NCBI RefSeq assembly: GCF_017916325.1
Contig: NC_090171.1
Span: 1,725,501-1,789,500, forward strand
DNA: 64,000 nt
Direction of reading: 5' to 3'
Source of the DNA: Leishmania martiniquensis
Lineage: Eukaryota > Euglenozoa > Kinetoplastea > Trypanosomatida > Trypanosomatidae
Shown here: positions 20,416 through 29,883 of the stretch, piece after piece
Position numbering within the stretch: the stretch's first letter is position 1
Layout: each line of letters begins with the position of its first letter
The notes under the pieces: generated by a model
What the model saw: only the letters and a program-made list of their open reading frames with translations
Databases searched by the model: none
What the model was told of the DNA's origin: nothing
Program-made: the position numbers and the translations under genes

Positions 20416-23301
20416 ATGACACTAAAGAAGAAGACGTTCAAGCAGCGCATTCGCAAAAATGACATGAAGCAGCGGCACCTGATCGGCGCCGGCTTGCGAA
20501 AGCGCATGGGCGCTGCTCGCCGCATCTACAACAGCTACGACGCTGTGGACGACGGAGCGCGGCCGATGGAGATGATCGTATCTGATATTGCGGAAGGTAC
20601 TGCTGTGCCGAGCCAAGAAGTGTGTCTTGACCCTCGCAGTCTGACAGACCTTCTGCTTCGTCCGGCAGAGACTCTCGTGGGAAGTAACAGCGCGGCAGCG
20701 AGCTCCAAGGTCGACACCACCTCCTCTTCTACGGCGTCCAAGTCGAATGGGAGCGGCCTTCCCTCATCGAAGAAAAGGCTATCGAAGCCCACCGCACACT
20801 TTGCCTCTGTTCCGCTTGCAGCCGAAAAGGTGTTGCCATCACAGCCGCTAGCCGCCGATGACCCACTTGCGTTACCGGACACCCGCATCTTCGAGGAGGA
20901 GGAGCGGCAGCAGCGCCTGGCGCGTGAAGCGGCGCTTCGGCAGAACGAAAACAAAAATCTGTATCACCATAGTGGGCAGTCGTACCTCTTTTGGGAGCGT
21001 ATTGGGCTTCATCCGACCCTTCTCCAGGCGCTGCGCGAGATGCACTTCACCCATCCCACTCCTGTGCAGGAGGAGGTACTTCCGAATGTGCTGGTCAACG
21101 GCCATGAGGAAGTCCAAAAGAAGCTGAGCAGTCAAGCAGACAAGAAGCGAAAAAGACATAAGGGCGGCAGTGGCTCTGCCCGCGGCGCGTTCCAGGATGT
21201 GGTGGTATCGGCCGAAACAGGCAGCGGCAAGACGCTTGTGTTTGCGCTGCCGATTCTTCAGAATCTACTTACCGCGCTCGATAAAGAGGGAGCTCGCTCC
21301 CCGACCCCAGCCTCATTGTCAGAGGCCGCTGGCAAGAGGGCGACAGCTCAGGCAGCTTCGGACACTGCAGTGGAGCGTTCCAAGCTGAAGGCGGAGCGCC
21401 AGCAGCGCATCATGCACTCCCTCATCATTTCGCCCACGCGCGAGCTCGCCCTTCAAATCGACACAGCTATTCGCCAGCTCACCAAGTTCGCGCCGCAGGT
21501 GGTGCTGGGATGTGTGGTCGGCGGCATGGCCCAAGAGCGTCAGCAGCGCGTTTTGAACCGGCACCCGCACATTCTGATCTGCACCCCAGGCCGTTTGTGG
21601 GACCTCGTACAGAAGAACGAGGGCTGCTACCTCGGCCACAGTATCAGCCGCCGCCTACATTACGTCGTCCTCGATGAAGCGGACAAGATGCTGCAATCGG
21701 GACGGTTTGCCGAGCTGCAGACGGTGCTGGAGCGCATCCACTGCGAGGTGCTGCCAGCAGGCTTCGCTCAAGACCGCGAGGAAGGTGCGGAGGCGGGCGA
21801 GATTTCTGTCGAGAGCGGCCGCTGGGACCCCGAAACGGAAACGTTCATTCCGTTTGCCCACGAGGACGCGGACGCGCCGCAGCCACAGAAGACCAAGAAA
21901 GGGAGGGACAACGATGTTGCCGACATGACGGAGGCCTTAGTGAAGACTACGAAGGGCATGAAGCGCTCTCGCGAAGCGAGGGAGGCGGCGGCGGCGGAAT
22001 ATGCTTCGCCAGGTGCTACGAAGAGCAGGAAGATAGAAACTGCGGAGGCGGCATCGACAAGGAAGCGCAAGATGGGTGCAAAACAGTCGGCCGATGCGAG
22101 GGCGGAGGAAGACTCGAAGGCGACCAACGAGGAGGGCATGGGTGGCAAACATGAGCGCGTGAACAGCGGAACAGAGCAGGCTGGGACGCGTGGTAAGAAG
22201 GACGAACCACAGCCCATCCCGATGCCGCCGGAGCCGGCTGCAGATCACCGCGTCATTACTTACGTCACATCTGCGACTCTATCGCTGCAGACAAACTATG
22301 AGCGGCGCGACTTCTCCGCTCGAAAGAGCATTATCCGCACCTCGAATGCGGATGTGCTGAACAAAGTTATGCAGCAGCTGGAGATCAAGCCCTGTAATGC
22401 GCAGGTCTTCTCCCTCACGGAGTCGGCCAACGTGGCGGCGCGCATCAACGAGACGTACCTCCGCTGTCCTGAGGAGAGCAAGGACTTGTACCTGTACTAC
22501 TTCCTCAAGACGTACCACGACGATCGAGCCATCGTTTTCGTGAACGCGATTTCGATGCTGCGGCGCTTGGTAAATCTGCTCGAGGTGCTGGGCATTGCAG
22601 TTGTCGGTCTTCACGCCTCGATGCAGCAGCGCCAGCGTCTCAAGTTCATTGAAAAGTTCAAGAAAGGTGACATCCGCGTGCTGGTGGCCACCGACGTGGC
22701 ATCGCGCGGCTTGGACATTGACGGGCTCAAGTACGTTGTTCACTACCAGGTGCCGCGCACCACCGACGCGTACATCCACCGCTGCGGGCGTACAGCGCGC
22801 TGCGGCGGCACCGGTCTTTCAGTGCTGCTGGTCAACGCTCAAGAGCACATGTCGTTTCGCAAGCTCATGGAGTCGCTCGGTCGCAGGGAGAGCGAGGTGG
22901 AGACGTTTGCGATGCAGGCGACGGTGGTGCACCAGCTCCGCAGTCACCTGCGCATAGGGTGGCAGATTGATAAGCTGCAGAAGGAGATGGGGAAGTCCCG
23001 TGCAAACAATCGGTGGGTCAGTCGAATGACGAAAGAGGCGGACCTCGAGACGGACGACATGTACGACGACACCGCAGACGCCGAGAATCGAGAGAAAGCG
23101 AAAGCCATTCGCATTTTGCAGCGTGAGCTTCAGCTTCTGGGAAGTAAGTTTACGGGCCAATATGGAGGAAAGGGTGCCTTCCGTACGAGCGCCTACGCTC
23201 TGGGCGCCAAGCAAGCAGAGCAGCACCTGAAGGAGCGTGCTGACCGTCAAACGATTCGTGTGGCAAGCAAGAAGAACTTTCCCAAGAGTGGTAGGAAGTA
23301 G
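20416..23301 (+). CDS. MAK5/DDX24-type DEAD-box RNA helicase (961 aa)
   Basis: This is an ATP-dependent RNA helicase expected in the nucleolus for large-subunit (60S) ribosome assembly. The basic N-terminus (TLKKKTFKQRIRKNDMKQR) suits nuclear targeting. Motifs appear in order: Q-motif region FTHPTPVQEEVLPN, Walker A AETGSGKT (266-273), PTRELALQI, TPGRLWDLV, DEAD (420-423), SAT (619-621), GLHASMQQRQRL, ATDVASRGLDIDGLKYVVHY, and motif VI HRCGRTAR (788-795). The roughly 195-residue Lys/Glu-rich insertion between DEAD and SAT, and the FAEL segment after DEAD, are characteristic of MAK5/DDX24. The open frame extends 31 codons upstream to an alternative start codon at 20323. I prefer the ATG at 20416 because the helicase-like basic sequence starts there. 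Confidence 0.9.
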   Translation: MTLKKKTFKQRIRKNDMKQRHLIGAGLRKRMGAARRIYNSYDAVDDGARPMEMIVSDIAEGTAVPSQEVCLDPRSLTDLLLRPAETLVGSNSAAASSKVDTTSSSTASKSNGSGLPSSKKRLSKPTAHFASVPLAAEKVLPSQPLAADDPLALPDTRIFEEEERQQRLAREAALRQNENKNLYHHSGQSYLFWERIGLHPTLLQALREMHFTHPTPVQEEVLPNVLVNGHEEVQKKLSSQADKKRKRHKGGSGSARGAFQDVVVSAETGSGKTLVFALPILQNLLTALDKEGARSPTPASLSEAAGKRATAQAASDTAVERSKLKAERQQRIMHSLIISPTRELALQIDTAIRQLTKFAPQVVLGCVVGGMAQERQQRVLNRHPHILICTPGRLWDLVQKNEGCYLGHSISRRLHYVVLDEADKMLQSGRFAELQTVLERIHCEVLPAGFAQDREEGAEAGEISVESGRWDPETETFIPFAHEDADAPQPQKTKKGRDNDVADMTEALVKTTKGMKRSREAREAAAAEYASPGATKSRKIETAEAASTRKRKMGAKQSADARAEEDSKATNEEGMGGKHERVNSGTEQAGTRGKKDEPQPIPMPPEPAADHRVITYVTSATLSLQTNYERRDFSARKSIIRTSNADVLNKVMQQLEIKPCNAQVFSLTESANVAARINETYLRCPEESKDLYLYYFLKTYHDDRAIVFVNAISMLRRLVNLLEVLGIAVVGLHASMQQRQRLKFIEKFKKGDIRVLVATDVASRGLDIDGLKYVVHYQVPRTTDAYIHRCGRTARCGGTGLSVLLVNAQEHMSFRKLMESLGRRESEVETFAMQATVVHQLRSHLRIGWQIDKLQKEMGKSRANNRWVSRMTKEADLETDDMYDDTADAENREKAKAIRILQRELQLLGSKFTGQYGGKGAFRTSAYALGAKQAEQHLKERADRQTIRVASKKNFPKSGRK

Positions 23302-24775
23302 CGGTCACTACGTGCGTAAACGTCGGAGACAAGAGATAGCTGGAGTGAAGGCGAGACGAAGGACGAAGGGGTTCGAACGGCACAAGACCGTAGACATGAC
23401 AACCAACGCACTTCTCTCTTTTGTTCGCTGTTGTTGTCCACGCTGGGTGTCTTTTTTCCCGCTGACTGTGTGTTTCGGTTGCGTGCCCGTCCCAAGCCCA
23501 TCGCCCCCCCACGCAGCTCATCCTTTTTGTTTGAGGTGACGTAGACAGAGAGAGAGAACAGACACGTGCCAGCGGAAGCTCTCCGTTTCTCATTTGGCCT
23601 TGGTGATGCATAAGGTTCACCGAGAGTAACTGCTCCAACTTACGCACACGCACACACGGATACACACGTAAAGCAACTTCATGAGGTGCGGCTTGTGAGG
23701 TGGATTTTTTTTGACTGATAAACGGCTGCGTGAAAGCGCAGGTGATGATCGGATAACAACGCGAGGAGTACGTCTTCTATGTGCTCTCATCTCGGCTTCC
23801 ATCTTTTCTTTTTTTCTGTTTCGCTGTGAGTCTTCAGAGCGCTCGTATCGACGTGCTGCCATGCGCGTGCGTGTATGTGTATGTGCGGCTAAGTCTAATG
23901 TTTTCCCGTTCACATGATTCCCTTTGTGCAGAAATACGGCGACGGCTGCCCTTCTCTGCGGCGCTCTTCATACTTGGAAACATTGGAAGCGAAGGCACTG
24001 CCGTTGAGGAATGAGTAAGACGCAAGAAGGGGCGACGCTTCTTTGTGCCGAAGCCCTGACACACCTGTGAGCGTTGCACAGATGCAGCACCAGCTCTGTC
24101 ACCGGAGCGGTAGCTGGTGTGAGACAGCGTCGTCCTAGCGATGGAACAGGCCATAGCTCTCTTCGTAATTCCTCTGATCTTTTGTTTACCAGCTGCGCGA
24201 CAGGGAGAGGAGTCACGTTGAGGAGGTAACGTTCATATTCCCGTTATATTACGTGTCAAAGGGAAAAGCAGCCCGAACACAAACGCCAGTATCAATGGAT
24301 CTATCAGTCGTCTGCAGATGATATTCACGTGCTCTCTTCGATGACTCGTGGCTGCTCAGGCACACAAATACGTACCTTCACCCCCCCACCCACACCCACA
24401 CACACATCAGGGAAAGGCCTCCTTGCGTTCGCACGCCAACATCAGCCAGTGGAAAGGAACTACGTGTGCATGGAAAACGGTCTCTCTTGCGACGAGCATA
24501 AAATCCGAGCAACAGAAGACACACTCGCACACACGAAAACAGAAGACATTTCGCTGTCTTGGAAGCCGATGCGCCGTGCAGGAGTGTGCACCGTGGCACC
24601 GACAGCCATCGCTGCCGGCAGCCATCTTGTGTGCCAGGTGGTAATGTCGCCGTCCTCATTGTCGTCGCCGACATTGTGCCGCTACTCCGATATGCTAGCC
24701 CAATGCCGTCGTCATCACACTGGCTGCCCACTTTCCTGCACGCGGATCGTCCTCTTTGATTTGCGCAAGCACGAG
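23302..24775. other. Intergenic region
   Basis: No gene is supported. The region contains CA/TG runs near 23645-23660 and 24385-24405 and an 8-bp-stem inverted repeat at 24088-24119. The open frame continuing upstream of 24776 (from 24329) has no coding character and crosses a CA repeat, so I treat it as untranslated. Confidence 0.5.
24088..24119. repeat. Small inverted repeat (8-bp stem, 16-base loop)
   Basis: CACCAGCT at 24088-24095 is exactly complementary to AGCTGGTG at 24112-24119. Pairing does not extend further on either side. It lies in the 3' flank of the helicase gene, where an RNA hairpin could act, but a chance match is possible. Confidence 0.4.
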
Positions 24776-25174
24776 ATGGAAAAGCGGCGCCTTCGCGACC
24801 TGGAGAAGGCTGGAATCGACTTAGCCGACGACGACGAGGCACCGTGGATCGCCCCGGAGGAGCAGCAGCGGCTGGACGAGGAGGAGGAGGAGCGCCGTGC
24901 AAAACTGGAGGAGCAGCGGCAGGTGCTCATGAAGAAGCGCACAGAAGAGGACGCAGCGAAGCGACAGAAGTTTAAGGAGTTCCGCGCGAGGCAGATCGCC
25001 ATGAGTCGTCAGCGCAAGGAGGCAGCCACAGAGAAGAAAGAAGAGGCGCGGCGACATCGTAAGCAAACGAGCCGTGTCGAGGGCATCGAGGAGGTGGAAG
25101 CTGAGGAGGATCGCAAGGACGCAGATCTCGACGGCGCCGATGTCAAGGACGCATCTGAACGCGGCACTCACTGA
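24776..25174 (+). CDS. Charged coiled-coil protein, probably frame-broken near its 3' end
   Basis: I do not recognise this family. The 132-residue product begins MEKRRLRDLEKAG, contains DDDEAPWIAPEEQQ, then a strongly charged Glu/Lys/Arg helix predicted to form a coiled coil (about residues 28-105). The start is placed at the first ATG after a pyrimidine-rich stretch ending in AG (24768-24769). The frame ends at a TGA at 25172-25174, but a different frame continues to 25286 with coding-like codons and a conserved-looking tail (CEYTQLELLEMAYADLRVL). One extra base near 25155-25172 would join the two. It is either a real frameshift or an assembly error. Upstream in-frame ATGs exist but lie in non-coding-looking sequence. 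Confidence 0.5.
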   Translation: MEKRRLRDLEKAGIDLADDDEAPWIAPEEQQRLDEEEEERRAKLEEQRQVLMKKRTEEDAAKRQKFKEFRARQIAMSRQRKEAATEKKEEARRHRKQTSRVEGIEEVEAEEDRKDADLDGADVKDASERGTH

Positions 25175-25286
25175 GACAAAAGCAGCCCGCAAAAGCCCTG
25201 CTGCTACTTTTGCTGACCCATTGAAGTGCGAGTATACGCAGCTAGAGCTGCTCGAGATGGCTTACGCTGACCTGCGTGTGCTGTAA
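25175..25286 (+). pseudogene. Out-of-frame tail of the coiled-coil gene
   Basis: After the TGA of the preceding frame, the next frame stays open to a TAA (stop ending at 25286). It encodes a plausible C-terminus with G/C-ending codons (GAG CTG CTC GAG ATG). It probably belongs to the same protein, separated by one surplus base. Confidence 0.45.
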
Positions 25287-25848
25287 AGATGGTGGGGGAA
25301 CGACTCGTCCTCTTTTAGGCCTCTTTCTTTTTCATTGGAGGAGAGACGCGACACGCTTGCCTAATGGTGTATTGTTCCCCCTCCCTCCCACCGCCACCAC
25401 GCACACACACACACACACACGCACACACGCAGACAGACACAGACGACCCTCTGCATGCAGAATGCTGTTAGTTTGGGTGATGCGCCTTTGGGATGGGTAC
25501 GATCAGAAAAGCGAATATGTGTGTCTTTGTGATGGATTTAGGCGCAGTCATGTCACGGAGACCCATTCGGTCGCTGTGCAAGTGTCTTTTTATCACTGCG
25601 CACGCGGAGGGGGGCGTTCTTCCTCTCCACATGTTCCTCTCTCCCTATCTCTCTGGAGACGTCTTATAAGATGTGCGTACTCGCGCTGGTCTCCTCTTTT
25701 GCCACTTGCCCTTGCTCTTTCGCCCGCCGTCTTGCGCATCTTTCGACACATCTTGTTAACTCGCTGGCGCTGCTCCACCGGCACCACTTCTCTGCGCACG
25801 CGACTCAGTCACCAATCTGCATCGTTGCACTAGCGTCCTACGAGAAAG
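25287..25848. other. Intergenic region
   Basis: This holds a CA repeat (about 25397-25438) and C/T-rich sequence (25610-25790), the likely trans-splicing region of the eL22 gene. No gene is seen. Confidence 0.6.
25397..25438. repeat. CA dinucleotide repeat
   Basis: A CA run with a few G interruptions lies between the coiled-coil gene and the eL22 gene. Confidence 0.8.
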
Positions 25849-26238
25849 ATGGTCGCCGTTCGCGCCAAGGTTGGCTCCCGCAGCTACGTCCGCCAGAAGC
25901 AGCTGGCCAAGGGTAAGAAGGTCTTCAAGATCGACTGCAGCATCCCAGCCGCTGACGGCATCTTCAGCGAGGATGTGCTTGGCAACTTTGAGCAGTTCTT
26001 CCAGGACAACACGAAGCTGAACGGTCGCAAGGGCAAGCTGTCTGATAAGGTTCGGATGTCAATGAACGATAACGTGCTGACCATTACCACCACGATGGCG
26101 TACCGCAAGAAGTACTTCAAGTACCTCACGAAGAAGTTCCTCAAGAAGAAGGACCTGCGCGACTGGATCCGCATCCTCTCCACCGGCAAGGGGGCGTACC
26201 AGCTCAAGTACTTCAACATCCAGGACCAGGAGGAATAG
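25849..26238 (+). CDS. RPL22: 60S ribosomal protein eL22 (129 aa)
   Basis: This is a structural protein of the large cytosolic ribosomal subunit. After a short basic N-terminus the sequence carries the eL22 pattern: KVFKIDCSIPAADGIF, then a lysine-rich middle (NGRKGKLSDKV), ITTTMAYRKKYFKYLTKKFL and KKDLRDWIRI, ending with the acidic tail QDQEE. The length (129 aa) is normal for the family. Codons are strongly C/G-ending, as expected for a highly expressed gene. The ATG lies about 16 bases after an AG at 25832-25833. Confidence 0.96.
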   Translation: MVAVRAKVGSRSYVRQKQLAKGKKVFKIDCSIPAADGIFSEDVLGNFEQFFQDNTKLNGRKGKLSDKVRMSMNDNVLTITTTMAYRKKYFKYLTKKFLKKKDLRDWIRILSTGKGAYQLKYFNIQDQEE

Positions 26239-27622
26239 GTTTGCCGCTGCTCCAATCCGATGATGCGGAGGGCAGTGCTCCCGAGGTGCGGATGCTGCCT
26301 GAGGTGCTCTTCCCCACTTCTTGCTGGGCGTTGACGTGGCTGCTCGTTTTCCTCCAATCGTTTGGCTCGCCTCCCCTTCGGACATGCGCGCGGCGTTAGA
26401 CATGTGCTCAACAGATGTGAACGCCGCGTCACAGGCCCCTTTCGCTTCCCGAGAGAAGAGCCGAATGGACGAGGTAATGAAGGCCACGCGAGAAGGGCGG
26501 TGACTGGCCCAGAGGAGGGGTAACCGAAGGAGGCGCGCCTGCAATGCACCGCTCTGCGCATCTAAACCGCTGGTGACAACTGAGGCACGCTGAACGGCAA
26601 AGTTCGCGTTGCGTTTCTTCTTTTTCGTTTCATATCATTTCATTTTTGACAGAGAACGTACACACACTCAAAGACGCAGACATAAATGCATAAAAAGGAA
26701 AGGCGATGCGCACCCTTAGTGGCGAGGGAGCGGCTCGGATGACATCGACAGAGGTTCGCCGCGGCGACAGGAAGGCGTCTCTGCAGAGTGCCGAGGTGCG
26801 TGGGTGGGTGCGGAAGCAGAGGCCTGCGGCGTGGCTGTGAGGAAGTCGCCATGCGGACGAGTATGGAAGAGGGACAGACACTCTTTTCGCTTCTTGAAGG
26901 GTCTTTTCCGCGCTGTTGGGGGTCCTCGCTGCGCGTTCACACACCTCATTATTGCTGGGGTGTCGAGGGCGCACGGCCATTTGCGGTTGATGACATTCGC
27001 ATCGCCGCTTAGTTTCCGCCTGCACATCGTCCGTGCAGGATGTGCCTGCGCAGAAGGAACTACGCCATGCATACCGCGCTTCAGATGCGCTGTTCACTTC
27101 CTTAACTTTTCCATGTGCATGCACCCAGTCTTCTTTCAAGACCCCATTTCAATCTTCTGCTGCTGTTTCCTGTGCTGCGGCGTTTTTTCGCGCTCGAAAT
27201 CGCAGAGGTGGTGGGACGTGTGCTGGTGAAACCACTCAAGTGGAGGCGGCTTCTTTCTACTCCCTCTGGCGCTTTGGCGTGCTTTCGCGTAAGTCTGACG
27301 TGACTGCATCTCTACCGCGGGGAGAGTGGAGGAGAGAGGGGGGAGGGAAGGGAAGCCTGCCTCCTCCGCGCCCGGCACCGCTGGGCGGCTTCTTTGCTCG
27401 TTTTCTTTTTCGCGGAGAGGTGAGTCGCAGTCGAGACCTCTCTCATCCGATTCGCCAAGGACCTGCGCGGCTCCGGACCTCTCACGTCTCCCTGCCTTTT
27501 CGCCACCACTTCCTCGGGCGGCAAAGGCGCCCATCGTCTTTCCTATACAGTGTTGTGGCTCTCTGATAGCGTACCCAGTCTATCTGCGCCTCCTTGTGCT
27601 GGTCTGTATCTTGCCCACCGCA
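26239..27622. other. Intergenic region
   Basis: No gene is supported. The open frame that joins the asparaginase-like gene from 27326 runs through pyrimidine-rich sequence and a predicted splice acceptor (AG 27549-27550), so it is probably 5' flank. Confidence 0.6.
27549..27550 (+). promoter_or_regulatory. Predicted spliced-leader acceptor for the asparaginase-like gene
   Basis: This AG follows C/T-rich sequence. The first ATG downstream is 27623, which I take as the start. Confidence 0.5.
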
Positions 27623-28732
27623 ATGCTGTACATCAACAGCGGCCTTGGCCCCGGCAAGGCCGTGCGGAACGAGCTCTGTCCGGAGGAGGATACGTCGGGC
27701 GGCAAGGTGCTCTTAATCAACATGCGCAGCCATCAGTCGGATCTGCTCGATCAAACGCAGAAGGGCTGTGTTGATCCTCGTAATTTTTTTCTGGGTATTC
27801 TTAACCGAAACGATGACTTGCACAGGCCAGGTGTCCCCAGCTTTGACGTGATGCAGCTGGAGAAACTGAAACTCTCGGCGGATCACACGCATGAGGACTG
27901 GATGGAGCTGGCACAACTCATTAAGAAGGAGTACCACCACTACCGCGGCTTTGTGGTGGAGAGCGGGTCAGACAACATGGTAGCCACCTCCACAGCGGTC
28001 AGCTTCTTGCTAGAGAACCTTGGCAAGCCAATCGTCTTCACGGGCTCTCTCATTCCGGGCGATCGCATCTTCACCGACATGAAGCGAAACATCATCCTTG
28101 CGTTGGCCTTCGCAAGCTGCAGCCAGCTTTGCGAGGTCTGCATTCTTTTTGACGAGATGCTGTACCGCGCAAACCGCTCTATCAAAGTTAGCCGATGCAG
28201 CCTGCGCCCCTTCGACTCGCCGCACTTTCCCCCCTTAGCTTCCATGCATGGCGGTGTCATGACTATCCATAAGGTGCTGCTTCGACCGCGCCCCACGGGC
28301 CGCCTGCGCATCGACTCGGAGCTGTCCACGACGGTGCTCACGCTCAAGCTTGGACCGGGCGCGCCGTTCGAGTACTTTCAGGCCGCCATCGAGTGCACGA
28401 AAGCACCAGCGCTCATTCTTCGCTGTTACGGCAGCGGCAACGGCCCGACCCGCCGAAGCTTTATGAAGCGTCTTCTCGCCCAGGCGAAAGCGCGCGACTT
28501 GGTCGTTGTCATTTGCACACAGAACCGCTACGGCGTGGTGGATCTTTCTGAATATGAGGCAGGCCGTCAACTGATGGAGGCCGGGGCCATCAGCGCTGGC
28601 GACATGACCCAGGAGACGGTCATGGTGAAACTGAAGTACTTGTTCGGCCTTGGCATGTCCCCAGAGCAGGTGCGCAACTCTTTCGCCGTCGACATGCGCG
28701 GCGAGGTATCCTCGCCGTCCGCGAAGCTATGA
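27623..28732 (+). CDS. Asparaginase-I-like protein, nucleophile position not conserved (369 aa)
   Basis: The protein matches the cytosolic (type I, AnsA-like) asparaginase family along nearly all its length: HTHEDWMELAQLI, VSFLLENLGKPIVFTGSLIP, FDEMLYRANRSIK, DSPHFPPL, ALILRCYGSGNGP, AGAISAGDMTQETVMVKLKYL and MRGEV. In active enzymes the N-terminal TGGTIG loop carries the catalytic threonine. Here that position reads NSGLGPG (residues 5-11), with no threonine. The second motif HGTDTM is SGSDNM (114-119), so the usual T is S116 while D117 remains. The catalytic lysine is kept as K188. Either the chemistry is changed or the protein is a pseudoenzyme. No targeting signal is evident. An upstream in-frame ATG (27326) would add 99 residues of non-coding-looking sequence. 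Confidence 0.8.
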   Translation: MLYINSGLGPGKAVRNELCPEEDTSGGKVLLINMRSHQSDLLDQTQKGCVDPRNFFLGILNRNDDLHRPGVPSFDVMQLEKLKLSADHTHEDWMELAQLIKKEYHHYRGFVVESGSDNMVATSTAVSFLLENLGKPIVFTGSLIPGDRIFTDMKRNIILALAFASCSQLCEVCILFDEMLYRANRSIKVSRCSLRPFDSPHFPPLASMHGGVMTIHKVLLRPRPTGRLRIDSELSTTVLTLKLGPGAPFEYFQAAIECTKAPALILRCYGSGNGPTRRSFMKRLLAQAKARDLVVVICTQNRYGVVDLSEYEAGRQLMEAGAISAGDMTQETVMVKLKYLFGLGMSPEQVRNSFAVDMRGEVSSPSAKL

Positions 28733-29883
28733 CGTGCCTGCAGAGCGTTAGCGCAGGCTCAGATGGACGACAGACGCTTCTTCTCTTTCCTCTTTCCCGT
28801 GTGCACCGACGTCTTCATTGGCGCATGCGAAAGAGGCAGGGGCGCTTCTGTCGAGTCCTCAGACAGCACCTTTTCTGGCGCGCGCCTACATGCTTGCTCG
28901 GTCGCCCTGTTCTTTTCCCGTGCGTGTGAGGGGCTCGTGGGGCGGCTAGTATGAACAGGGAAACATGGCTCGATCGTGTGACCCCTCTCTCCCTCGCTCT
29001 CTTACTCATGAACGAGGAAAAAGTATGGCCGATTGAGCTTGGGCTTCCTTTTCCTGCGCGCGTGTTACTCGGGCCCGACAAGAGAGCGGGCGTGAGGGAG
29101 AGGGGCAGTCTGGTGGAGGCACAGCAGACCAAACATGCCCTGCTAGTGCGCGAGAAGCACTTACCCTTCGTGCGGGCGGTGTGCTGCCCCGGTATATGTT
29201 GTCTAGGTGAATCACGGCAGCCCACCGACACAGGATCGTGCCCTTGACGCCGGAGCTTCGAGACGCCTCAACGCATCCTTCTGCTCCCTTCGCTTTCCCT
29301 CAACAGGGCTTGCGCACGGGACTCCTGCACTTCCTCTGAGCGGGTTGCCTTGTGCGTTAGCCAGAGCTTTGCCCTTCTGTGTATAGTGTCTTCTCACTTT
29401 TGGTGTGGCAATTTTTTGGCTCTCTCTCTATTTCTCTGTGTGTGTGTGTTTCGAGTGCACCACACAAAAGGCAGCGCTCTTTCAGTTGTCGGAGAGGCGA
29501 ACAGCTGTTCGTTTGGCGGCTGCCGCGTCATTTTGTTTTTCTTTCGCGGTCTTCTTTTTGTGGTTCACGCCCGTTTTGCGTCGCAGATGTGCTTTACCAG
29601 ATGAAGTGGGGCGGCAATTGAGCATGAAAAGAGAGAGGCACAAAGACACCACTGCTCGCGAAAACCCCCTCGTGCGCCGTCGAGGGCGGCGGCCACATGG
29701 TGGGTGTAGAGGCAGACTCCTCCGTTGCGGCAGCCCTGCATGCCCGCAAGCACACGTGCGTGCGAGGCCGCATCCCTCTCGCCTACTTCTTTGTTGTCTC
29801 TCCTTGATTTCTCATTGTGATTGATGTTTTTTTTCTTTTTTGCCGCATCGTTCCTAGTCCGAAGAGTGTGAGTAGAAGGTAGC
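28733..29883. other. Intergenic region
   Basis: No gene is seen. T-rich and C/T-rich tracts precede the AG at 29856-29857. Confidence 0.6.
29826..29857 (+). promoter_or_regulatory. Predicted spliced-leader acceptor for the RMD-like gene
   Basis: A T-rich tract (29826-29841) is followed by AG at 29856-29857. It would give a 26-base 5' UTR before the ATG at 29884. Confidence 0.55.

Noticed and set aside
23360..23385. GTTCGAAC resembling a tRNA T-loop
   Set aside because: No cloverleaf, anticodon stem or acceptor stem can be built around it.
23700..23760. C-box-like TGATGATC suggesting a C/D snoRNA
   Set aside because: No correctly placed D box or terminal stem, and no repeated cluster as expected for trypanosomatid snoRNAs.
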